From: CAYZXU01 sp964482535
GTDB taxonomy: Bacteria; Desulfobacterota; Desulfobacteria; Desulfobacterales; BuS5
DNA length: 5,820 nucleotides
Direction: 5' to 3'
Assembly: GCA_964482535.1 (NCBI GenBank)
Contig: CAYZXU010000137.1
Span: 1 to 5,820, forward strand
In this document: positions 1 to 5,192 of the stretch, piece after piece
Layout of the letters: each line of letters opens with the position of its first letter
How positions within the stretch are numbered: position 1 is the stretch's first letter
Notes under the pieces: generated by a model
Told to the model about the DNA's origin: nothing
The model's database searches: none
The model's input: only the letters and a program-made list of their open reading frames with translations
Program-made: the position numbers and the translations under genes

Positions 1-1793
1 AAACCGTATTCATTAACCCTTGCATAAGTACTTAATGAAACAATCAGACCGATATTCGGACCTTCCGGCGTTTCAATAGGACAGATTCTACCATAATGGG
101 ACGGATGTACATCTCTCACCTCAAAGCCCGCTCTTTCACGTGTCAAACCTCCAGGACCAAGTGCGCTGAGTCTCCTTTTATGGGTAGTTTCCGAAAGAGG
201 ATTTGTCTGATCCATAAACTGGCTTAACTGGCTTGTTCCGAAAAACTCTCTTACAACGGCTGAAACAGGTTTAGGGTTCACAATATCATGGGGCATAAGG
301 GAATCAACTTCCTGCATGCTCATACGTTCCTGAATCGCTCTCTCCATACGAACCAGACCGATTCTATACTGGTTTTCCAGAAGTTCGCCAACTGCCCGAA
401 TTCTGCGATTTCCAAGATGATCAATATCATCAACAAGCCCCTGAGTATCTTTCAGCACAATTAAAGTTTTTACTGTGAGAAGTATATCTTCTTTTCTGAG
501 CACCATAAGATCTATGCTGCTGTTAATGCCAAGACGCATGTTCATTTTCATTCTGCCCACGCCTGACAAATCGTAATATGATGTTTTAAAAAACAGGTTG
601 TCTAAAAAAGTCTGAGCAACCTCGGGCGTTGCAGGATTACCAGGCCTCATTCTTCTATAAATTTCGACAAGCGCATCCTCCTTGGTTTCAACTTTATCAA
701 GGAGAAGAGTCTTGTGTATGGATTCGCTATTATACGATCCGTCGATAAAAAGCAGTTCAAATTCAGCTATTCCAGCTTCCAGGATGGAATCATAATTTTC
801 TTTGTCTACAATATCGTTTAAATTTACGATTACTTTTCCATCGGGTGTTTTTACAGTTCCGGCATAAACCTTTCCCAAAATATCATCAGGGGTTATGGGG
901 ATCATCTCTATGCCGGAAGACTGCAACTGCTTTATAGCCCTCTGGGAGAAGAGTCTTCCCTGCTTTACAAAAATTTCTCCTGTCTCAGGGTCTTTTATAT
1001 CAAAACTTGCCCGTTGTCCTTTAAGCCCTCTATACTTCTCTTTACCTGCTTTAAACTTCTTAAAAAGTTTGCCATCTTTAATAATTATTTTTTCAAAATT
1101 ATAAAAATAGTTAAAAAGTTCCTTGGAAGTATAACCAAGTGCCTTAAAAAAAATAGTGACAGGAAATTTTCGCCTTCTGTCTATTCTTATATGTGCGATA
1201 TCCTTATGATCTATCTCCAGGTCAATCCATGACCCGCGAACAGGAATAATTCTGGAAGAATATATTATTTTCCCGCTGGAATGTGTTTTCCCCTTATCAT
1301 GATCAAAAAAAACACCTGACGACCTGTGAAGCTGGCTTACCACCACCCTCTCTGTTCCATTAATTATAAAAGTTCCATTTTCGGTCATGAGGGGAATTGT
1401 GCCGAAATAGATCTCCTGTTCTTTAATATCACGTATATTGGAGGTCCCGGTATCCTTATCAACATCATATACAACGAGTCTGACCGTTATCCTGATGGAA
1501 ATTTCATAGGTCATTCCCCGCTGCATGCATTCTTCCATGCTGTATTTAATTTCCGAGAACCTGTATGAAACAAACTCAAGAGAAGAGGTGCCGGTATAGT
1601 CTTTTATAGGAAATACAGACTTAAACACAGCCTGCAACCCAATACTCCTTCTCTTATCGGCCTGTACATGCATCTGCAAAAAACGGTTGTATGATTCCCG
1701 CTGAACTCCTATTAGATTAGGAATATCAACTATTTTATGTATCTTGCCGAAGTCTTTTCTTATGCGTTTGTTTGCCGAAAGTATTTCAGGCAT
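1..1793 (-). CDS. rpoB: RNA polymerase subunit beta, N-terminal 597 codons (3' end outside window)
   Basis: This is the beta subunit of RNA polymerase, which forms one pincer of the clamp and much of the active-site channel. Translation from the ATG at 1793 gives MPEILSANKRIRKDFGK and stays open to the window edge, so about 597 residues are seen of a protein that is usually about 1,350 long in this group. Recognisable landmarks are KSVFPIKDYTG, DIKEQEIYFGTIPLMTENG, INGTERVVVSQLHRSSGVFF, DKGKTHSSGK, RIDRRRKFPVT, and the rifampicin-pocket segment SQLSQFMDQTNPLSETTHKR (residues 521-540) followed by RLSALGPGGLTRERAGFEVR and CPIETPEGPNIGLI. The positions equivalent to E. coli D516, H526 and S531 are D528, H538 and S543, so no classical resistance change is seen. 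A GGAG Shine-Dalgarno (1799-1802) lies 5 nt before the start. It follows rplL after a 190-nt gap containing a long hairpin. One oddity is SSG where SPG is expected (residue 159). Confidence 0.98.
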   Translation of the reverse strand, partial: MPEILSANKRIRKDFGKIHKIVDIPNLIGVQRESYNRFLQMHVQADKRRSIGLQAVFKSVFPIKDYTGTSSLEFVSYRFSEIKYSMEECMQRGMTYEISIRITVRLVVYDVDKDTGTSNIRDIKEQEIYFGTIPLMTENGTFIINGTERVVVSQLHRSSGVFFDHDKGKTHSSGKIIYSSRIIPVRGSWIDLEIDHKDIAHIRIDRRRKFPVTIFFKALGYTSKELFNYFYNFEKIIIKDGKLFKKFKAGKEKYRGLKGQRASFDIKDPETGEIFVKQGRLFSQRAIKQLQSSGIEMIPITPDDILGKVYAGTVKTPDGKVIVNLNDIVDKENYDSILEAGIAEFELLFIDGSYNSESIHKTLLLDKVETKEDALVEIYRRMRPGNPATPEVAQTFLDNLFFKTSYYDLSGVGRMKMNMRLGINSSIDLMVLRKEDILLTVKTLIVLKDTQGLVDDIDHLGNRRIRAVGELLENQYRIGLVRMERAIQERMSMQEVDSLMPHDIVNPKPVSAVVREFFGTSQLSQFMDQTNPLSETTHKRRLSALGPGGLTRERAGFEVRDVHPSHYGRICPIETPEGPNIGLIVSLSTYARVNEYG

Positions 1794-1808
1794 GGCATCT
1801 CCAAATAT

Positions 1809-1908
1809 AAAACCTTTGAAAAAAATCAATTTTTATCCAGTTTATCGGTTCGCATTCAATGTTTGAACCATAACACTGTAAAAAACTTACCATTTTTTCA
1901 AAGGTCTC
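1809..1908 (-). repeat. long imperfect hairpin in the rplL–rpoB intergenic region
   Basis: The 190-nt gap between rplL and rpoB contains a near-palindrome. The outer arms CCTTTGAAAAAA (1813-1824) and TTTTTTCAAAGG (1893-1904) are perfect 12-bp complements. Inside them TTTTTATCCAGTTTATCGGTTC (split: TTTTTATCCAG at 1830-1840 and TTTATCGGTTC at 1841-1851) pairs imperfectly with GAACCATAACACTG followed by TAAAAA (1865-1884), leaving a terminal loop of about 13 nt. In the mRNA the structure ends about 10 nt before the rpoB Shine-Dalgarno. Known operons of this type carry an RNase III processing hairpin and attenuator in this gap, so a processing role is plausible. The right foot shares 14 bp with the end of the insertion near rplK, so it could instead be a decayed mobile repeat. 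No target duplication is visible here. Confidence 0.6.
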
Positions 1909-1983
1909 ACTTATTGTATTCTGAAAATTAAAAGTTGAGTCTGAAGCTTTAAATTGATGAGATCGGCAGTTTCCATTCGGACA

Positions 1984-2367
1984 CTACTTAATCTCAACCT
2001 GGGCGCCAGCTCCTTCAAGCTGTTCCTTTACCTTTTCCGCTTCTTCTTTAGAGATTCCTTCTTTTACAGGCTTTGGAGCTTCATCCACAAGCTGCTTTGC
2101 ATCTTTAAGACCAAGCCCTGTTATTGCACGGACTTCCTTAATAACCTGAATCTTTTTATCTCCGAATGTTGTCAAAATAACATCAAACTCAGTTTGCTCT
2201 TCAGCCTGTGCACCTTCATCACCGCCCGGTGCGGCAGCCATCATTGCAACTGGTGCGGCAGCAGATACGCCAAATTTTTCTTCCATTTCTTTTACAAGCT
2301 CTGAAAGTTCCAGAACAGACATATTAGCTATAAAATCAATCACATCATCTTTAGTAATATCAGCCAT
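1984..2367 (-). CDS. rplL: 50S ribosomal protein L7/L12
   Basis: L7/L12 forms the dimers of the flexible stalk that recruit and stimulate translational GTPases (EF-Tu, EF-G, IF2). The 127-residue product begins MADITKDDVIDFIANMSVLE. It has an N-terminal dimerisation helix region (about 1-33), an Ala/Gly/Glu-rich hinge (about 35-60, AAAPVAMMAAAPGGDEG) and the globular C-terminal domain (about 60-127). That domain carries the factor-binding face KKIQVIKEVRAITGLGLKDA and ends GAQVEIK. The reading frame extends 6 codons further upstream, but the ATG at 2367 gives the family N terminus and sits 7 nt after a strong AGGAGG-type site. It lies 86 nt after rplJ and is presumably co-transcribed with it, as L10 and L7/L12 form one complex. 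The stop is TAG. The gene is full length. Confidence 0.98.
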   Translation of the reverse strand: MADITKDDVIDFIANMSVLELSELVKEMEEKFGVSAAAPVAMMAAAPGGDEGAQAEEQTEFDVILTTFGDKKIQVIKEVRAITGLGLKDAKQLVDEAPKPVKEGISKEEAEKVKEQLEGAGAQVEIK

Positions 2368-2374
2368 TAAATTT

Positions 2375-2380
2375 TCCTCC
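2375..2380 (-). promoter_or_regulatory. rplL ribosome binding site
   Basis: On the minus strand GGAGGA lies 7 nt before the ATG at 2367. An in-frame upstream ATG at 2385 lies upstream of this site and would add MLEENL. The spacing favours 2367 as the real start. L7/L12 is made in about four copies per ribosome, so a strong site is expected. Confidence 0.85.
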
Positions 2381-2453
2381 AACATATTTTAATCGAATCT
2401 TTATGCAAATTTATGCTTTAATATAATTAAGTATCATTTTTCCCAAAATAGAA

Positions 2454-2975
2454 TCAAGCTGCCTCTTTCTGTTCTTTAATAGCCTGGAGCAGATTAAGCA
2501 TCTTTCTGGGAACATCGCCAAGAGCCCTGACTAAGGAAGATGGAACTCCATTCATGACTGAAAGAAGCTGTCCCAAAAGCACTTCATGAGACGGCAGAGA
2601 CGAAAGTTCATTAATTTTGCTTAAATCAAGAACCTTGCCATCCATAACAGCAACTTTTATTTCAAGTTTCTTGTTCTCCTTGGCAAAGTCAGTCAAAAGT
2701 TTAGCAGGTGCAACCGGATCATCATAACTTAACGCTATAGCGCTGGGACCGGCAAAATAATCTTTGAGCATTTCAACATCAGTATCTTCACAAGCTCTGA
2801 CAAGCAGTGAGTTTTTCACCACTTTATATTCAATGTCGGCTTCTCTTAATTTCCTGCGAAGAGAATTAACATCCTGAACATTCAGCCCCTTGTAATCTGT
2901 AACGATGAGAATCTTTTTCTTTGAAAATTTTTCCTGCAGATCTTTAACAATTGTTTTTTTCTGTTCTAATTTCAC
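2454..2975 (-). CDS. rplJ: 50S ribosomal protein L10
   Basis: L10 anchors L7/L12 dimers to 23S rRNA at the stalk base and, as the L10–L7/L12 complex, represses its own mRNA in many bacteria. The 173-residue product starts at a GTG and reads MKLEQKKTIVKDLQEKFSKK. It shows the typical TDYKGLNVQDVNSLRRKLRE (27-46), EYKVVKNSLLVRAC, YFAGPSAIAL (73-82) and a C-terminal helical tail (about 135-173, GQLLSVMNGVPSSLVRALGD onward) that carries the L7/L12 binding sites. The frame continues upstream to a TTG at 2999, but that codon begins inside the Shine-Dalgarno stretch, so the GTG at 2975 is chosen. An L10-type leader stem lies 106-169 nt upstream. The length is normal for the family and the stop is TGA. 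Confidence 0.96.
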   Translation of the reverse strand: MKLEQKKTIVKDLQEKFSKKKILIVTDYKGLNVQDVNSLRRKLREADIEYKVVKNSLLVRACEDTDVEMLKDYFAGPSAIALSYDDPVAPAKLLTDFAKENKKLEIKVAVMDGKVLDLSKINELSSLPSHEVLLGQLLSVMNGVPSSLVRALGDVPRKMLNLLQAIKEQKEAA

Positions 2976-2987
2976 GAGATAACAACA

Positions 2988-2997
2988 CCTCCTCCCC
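2988..2997 (-). promoter_or_regulatory. rplJ ribosome binding site that fixes a GTG start
   Basis: The minus strand reads GGGGAGGAGG here, a very strong purine-rich site, with 12 nt between its end and the GTG at 2975. The spacing is slightly long. The upstream TTG at 2999 overlaps the site itself and cannot use it, so an annotation starting at TTG would wrongly add GRRCCYL-type residues. Confidence 0.8.
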
Positions 2998-3031
2998 AAA
3001 ATCTAATATTTAAAAATCCAATAACTAAACC

Positions 3032-3037
3032 GGAGGC
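3032..3037 (-). promoter_or_regulatory. possible anti-Shine-Dalgarno segment in the rplJ leader
   Basis: On the minus strand GCCTCC at 3037-3032 can pair with GGAGGT (2992-2987) within the rplJ ribosome binding site, using one G·U pair and a loop of about 40 nt. A second CCTCT (3045-3041) lies just upstream as an alternative partner. Such pairing could hide the rplJ start when the upstream L10-binding stem is occupied. The complementarity is seen. The regulatory role is inference, and a chance match is possible in a purine-rich ribosome binding site context. Confidence 0.3.
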
Positions 3038-3080
3038 AAAAGAGGATATAAATCATTAAAGTATAAATTTTTAATCCTTT

Positions 3081-3144
3081 TTTTGTCTATGCAGGCCGGT
3101 AAAACCGATTAAACAAAAAATATTACCCACGGTCTTTGACAAAA
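3081..3144 (-). promoter_or_regulatory. L10 leader (autoregulatory mRNA stem upstream of rplJ)
   Basis: In the 250-nt rplA–rplJ gap the minus strand holds a stem of the ribosomal L10 leader type. A perfect outer helix TTTTGTC (3144-3138... shown on the plus strand as GACAAAA) and GACAAAA (plus strand TTTTGTC, 3081-3087) encloses the family-like halves TCAAAGACCGTGGGT (3139-3125) and ACCGGCCTGCATAGAC (3100-3085). The pattern 'CAAAGACCG ... GC(G/A)TAGAC' is what I recognise from proteobacterial L10 leaders, in which L10 bound to L7/L12 binds and lowers expression of rplJ-rplL. I see no strong GC hairpin plus U-run after it, so control is more likely translational or by weak attenuation than by a classical terminator. 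The assignment rests on motif and position, with no covariance search. Confidence 0.82.
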
Positions 3145-3225
3145 CAATCATGATCTATAGACAGACTGATAGAATAAACAGACTGGCAAAATCAATAATT
3201 ATAATTAATTGTTTTTCCTTTGGCG

Positions 3226-3930
3226 CTATTTGGTCAGTTCTTTAACACTGGCTGGATCAATTTTGACTGCTGTTCCAATTGTTGTTGAAACAGCCATGCT
3301 TTTCAAATAGATACCCTTGCTGGCAGGTGGTTTGAGACGAATAACGGTTTCCATAAAAGCAACAATATTTTCTAGAACTTTTTCTGCTCCAAATGAAACT
3401 TTACCCATGGGGGCATGGAGAATCCCTGCTTTTTCAACCCTGAAATCTATCTTACCTGCTTTTAATTCATTAACAGCTCTGGCAATATCAAAGGTAACCG
3501 TCCCTGTTTTTGCATTGGGCATAAGACCTCTTGGACCAAGCAGTCTTCCAATTTTACCAACCAGACCCATCATGTCAGGAGTGGCTACTGCTTTATCAAA
3601 TCCAAACCAGCCATCTTTAATCTTTTTGGTTAAATCATCATTCCCCACAAAATCAGCGCCTGCATCGAGAGCTTCTCTTTCTTTTTCTCCTTTTGCAAAT
3701 ACAAGGACCTTAACTTCTTTACCAAGACCATTGGGCAAAACAACGGTCCCTCGAACCATTTGATCGGCATGTCTCGGATCAACTCCAAGACGCACTGCAA
3801 TATCAACGGTTTCATCAAAGTTAGCATAGGCTGCATTTATGGATTGCTTTACTGCTTCTGCCATGTCCAATTTATTCAGAGTATCCACTTTCTTTATGGA
3901 TTCCGTATATTTTTTACCACGCTTAGGCAT
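3226..3930 (-). CDS. rplA: 50S ribosomal protein L1
   Basis: L1 forms the mobile L1 stalk next to the E site, helps release deacylated tRNA, and in many bacteria represses its own operon by binding mRNA. The 234-residue product starts MPKRGKKYTESIKKV. It shows VDIAVRLGVDPRHADQMVRG (42-61), the VLPNGLGKEVKVLVF segment (64-78), the central domain with GADFVG (91-96) and TPDMMGLVGKIGRLLGPRGL (117-136), the L1 signature GPRGLMPNAKTGTV (132-145), and a C-terminal half with HAPMGKVSFG (172-181) and KPPASKGIYLKSMAVSTTIG (200-219). AAGGAG at 3943-3948 lies 12 nt before the ATG. It is normally tightly coupled to rplK, but here a 239-bp insertion separates the two. The coding region and its binding site are untouched. 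The stop is TAG. Confidence 0.98.
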   Translation of the reverse strand: MPKRGKKYTESIKKVDTLNKLDMAEAVKQSINAAYANFDETVDIAVRLGVDPRHADQMVRGTVVLPNGLGKEVKVLVFAKGEKEREALDAGADFVGNDDLTKKIKDGWFGFDKAVATPDMMGLVGKIGRLLGPRGLMPNAKTGTVTFDIARAVNELKAGKIDFRVEKAGILHAPMGKVSFGAEKVLENIVAFMETVIRLKPPASKGIYLKSMAVSTTIGTAVKIDPASVKELTK

Positions 3931-3951
3931 TTTACTTTTCTACTCCTTTAC

Positions 3952-3956
3952 ACTTT
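3952..3956. repeat. target-site duplication, left copy (ACTTT)
   Basis: ACTTT immediately precedes the GAGACC end of the insertion and matches the right copy exactly. It lies just upstream of the rplA Shine-Dalgarno in the direction of transcription. Confidence 0.65.
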
Positions 3957-4195
3957 GAGACCTTTAAAAAATATTCAAGTTCGCCTACTTAAGGTTAAAT
4001 TTAAAAACTGTTTACCCTAACGACCAAATTCAAAAAAATAAAAATTTAGAGGCTCTTTAAAAACAGACTCTTTGTATTTCAAAAATTCAAATTTGAAACT
4101 GACGCTTTCAAATCGGCCTGACACTTTAAAACCTGACACTTTAAAATAAGACAGACAAGCGCAAACTTCAAAAGGGGAGGTTTTGCAAAGGTCTC
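3957..4195. mobile_element. MITE-like non-autonomous insertion between rplK and rplA
   Basis: A 239-bp AT-rich segment is bounded by inverted ends. On the plus strand it opens GAGACCTTTAAAAAA (3957-3971) and closes TTTTGCAAAGGTCTC (4181-4195). The terminal 9 bp are perfect complements. The similarity resumes further in after a 7-nt offset: CAAGTTCGCC (3976-3985) against the complement of GCGCAAACTTC (4159-4169). It is flanked by identical 5-bp direct repeats ACTTT, as expected of a target duplication. Removing the element and one flank leaves a 24-nt rplK–rplA gap with the rplA binding site intact. It encodes no plausible protein, so transposition would depend on a transposase elsewhere. The interior holds a 12-bp palindrome TTCAAATTTGAA (4086-4097) and 15-bp tandem repeats. 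The parent insertion-sequence family is not identified. An old intergenic hairpin with chance flanks is the alternative. Confidence 0.72.
4098..4146. repeat. 15-bp tandem repeat inside the rplK–rplA insertion
   Basis: CCTGACACTTTAAAA occurs twice in perfect tandem at 4117-4131 and 4132-4146. A degenerate third copy, ACTGACGCTTTCAAA, lies at 4098-4112, separated by TCGG. Looser relatives (GGCTCTTTAAAAA and AGACTCTTT at about 4052-4075) suggest the interior grew by repeated duplication. The unit contains ACTTT, the same 5-mer as the target duplication. Confidence 0.75.
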
Positions 4196-4200
4196 ACTTT
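4196..4200. repeat. target-site duplication, right copy (ACTTT)
   Basis: ACTTT immediately follows the GGTCTC end. Its last two bases are part of the rplK stop codon (TAA on the minus strand, 4199-4201), so the insertion point abuts the end of rplK and the duplication preserves the stop. Confidence 0.65.
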
Positions 4201-4621
4201 ATACAACCTCAAGTCCCATACTTCTTGCTGTTCCCGCGATTATCTTGACAGCGCCATCAAGGTCGACTGCATTAATGTCAACCATTTTTATTGTTGCTAT
4301 TTCCTCCAACTGCTTTCTGGTGACTTGGCCCACTTTTGTCATTTTGGGGTCACCTGAGCCCTTTGCTATCTTGGCAGCTTTTTTTAAAAGAATGGCTGCC
4401 GGCGGAGTTTTTGTTATGAACTGAAATGATCTGTCCTGAAATACGGTTATCACAACAGGAATAATCATTCCTTCATCATTAGCAGTTCTGGCATTAAAAG
4501 CCTTACAAAAATCCATTATATTTACACCATGCTGCCCCAGCGCAGGACCAATTGGCGGAGACGGGTTTGCCTTTCCTGCCTCTACCTGCAATTTTATCTG
4601 TACCATTACTTTTTTTGACAT
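4199..4621 (-). CDS. rplK: 50S ribosomal protein L11
   Basis: L11 binds the 23S GTPase-associated centre near the L10–L7/L12 stalk, and in many bacteria is needed for RelA activation. The 140-residue product matches the family length. The N-terminal domain contains the highly conserved run KANPSPPIGPALGQHGVNIM (17-36) with the prolines that line the thiostrepton site (P22, P23, P26), then FCKAFNART (38-46). The C-terminal RNA-binding domain (about 72-140) includes TKTPPAAILLKKAA and ends GTARSMGLEVV. AGGAG (4633-4637) lies 11 nt before the ATG. It follows nusG after 20 nt. Its TAA stop overlaps the target duplication of the downstream insertion. Confidence 0.98.
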   Translation of the reverse strand: MSKKVMVQIKLQVEAGKANPSPPIGPALGQHGVNIMDFCKAFNARTANDEGMIIPVVITVFQDRSFQFITKTPPAAILLKKAAKIAKGSGDPKMTKVGQVTRKQLEEIATIKMVDINAVDLDGAVKIIAGTARSMGLEVV

Positions 4622-4641
4622 TTTAGATTTTACTCCTAAAA

Positions 4642-5172
4642 TTATAACTTTATAACTTGCACAAATTCCAACTCCACCGGCGTTGAACGTCCAAAGATAC
4701 TCACAAGGACTCTAATTTTCCCCTTATCAGTATTAACTTCCTCAACTGTACCGTTAAAATTTTTAAATGGACCGGCAATAACCCTTATTTCATCCCCTGT
4801 TTCAAACTGATATTTAGGCGTTGGCTTTAATTTGCCGATCTCCATACGTTTCAATATCTGCTCAACCTCTTTATCGAGGATAGGGGTTGGTTTATCCCTT
4901 CCACCCAAAAAGCCTGTGATCTTTGCAGTATTGTTCACAATATGCCATGTCGCGTCATTCAGCTCCATATTAACCAGAATATATCCTGGATAAAACTTGC
5001 GTGATGAAGTCTTTCTTTTTCCTTTAACAAGTTCAACAACCTGCTCAGTGGGAACTACAATATCACCAAATTTTTCTGAATGGTGTGATGATGCAATACG
5101 CTCTTCAAGAGCCACTTTCACCTTATTTTCAAAACCAGAATATACATGAATTATATACCATTTAAGGGACAC
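4642..5172 (-). CDS. nusG: transcription termination/antitermination protein NusG
   Basis: NusG binds the RNA polymerase clamp through its NGN domain and contacts Rho or ribosomal protein S10 through its KOW domain, so it couples transcription to translation and to termination. From the GTG at 5172 the product is 176 residues. The NGN domain (about 1-115) has the opening KWYIIHVYSGFENKVK, the hydrophobic strand RKFYPGYILVNMEL (58-71) and TGFLGGRDKPTPI (86-98). A linker leads to the KOW domain (126-146, GDEIRVIAGPFKNFNGTVEE) and the family tail VSIFGRSTPVELEFVQV. An upstream in-frame TTG at 5190 would add MRSNKR but overlaps the ribosome binding site. It lies between secE and rplK with 20-nt gaps, as in one operon. 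The stop is TAA. Confidence 0.97.
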   Translation of the reverse strand: MSLKWYIIHVYSGFENKVKVALEERIASSHHSEKFGDIVVPTEQVVELVKGKRKTSSRKFYPGYILVNMELNDATWHIVNNTAKITGFLGGRDKPTPILDKEVEQILKRMEIGKLKPTPKYQFETGDEIRVIAGPFKNFNGTVEEVNTDKGKIRVLVSIFGRSTPVELEFVQVIKL

Positions 5173-5182
5173 TCTTTTATTA

Positions 5183-5188
5183 CTCCTC
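5183..5188 (-). promoter_or_regulatory. nusG ribosome binding site that fixes a GTG start
   Basis: The minus strand reads GAGGAG here, 10 nt before the GTG at 5172. The alternative TTG at 5190 overlaps this site, so it could not be initiated from it. The site lies just after the secE stop, within the 20-nt gap. Confidence 0.8.
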
Positions 5189-5192
5189 AAAC

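Noticed and set aside
895..1931. Plus-strand open frames of 64-80 codons opposite rpoB
   Set aside because: They are antisense to a continuous, well-conserved rpoB frame and resemble no protein family.
1954..2304. Plus-strand 116-codon frame opposite rplL
   Set aside because: Its Phe/Leu/Cys-rich product is the reverse reading of the Lys/Glu/Ala-rich rplL codons.
2368..2453. Regulatory element in the 86-nt rplJ–rplL gap
   Set aside because: Apart from the rplL ribosome binding site, only AT-rich sequence with very short complementarities is present.
2976..2999. TTG at 2999 as the rplJ start
   Set aside because: It overlaps the Shine-Dalgarno and would add GRRCCYL, which is unlike L10 N termini.
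3041..3077. GGAT...ATCC stem in the rplJ leader as an intrinsic terminator
   Set aside because: Only a 4-bp AT/GC core with mismatches and no U-run follows it.
3317..4020. Plus-strand frames opposite rplA and running into the insertion
   Set aside because: They overlap intact rplA in antisense. The part reaching the insertion (to 4020) begins inside rplA and shows no transposase motif.
5173..5190. TTG at 5190 as the nusG start
   Set aside because: It overlaps the GAGGAG site, and NusG proteins normally begin just before the KWY motif.
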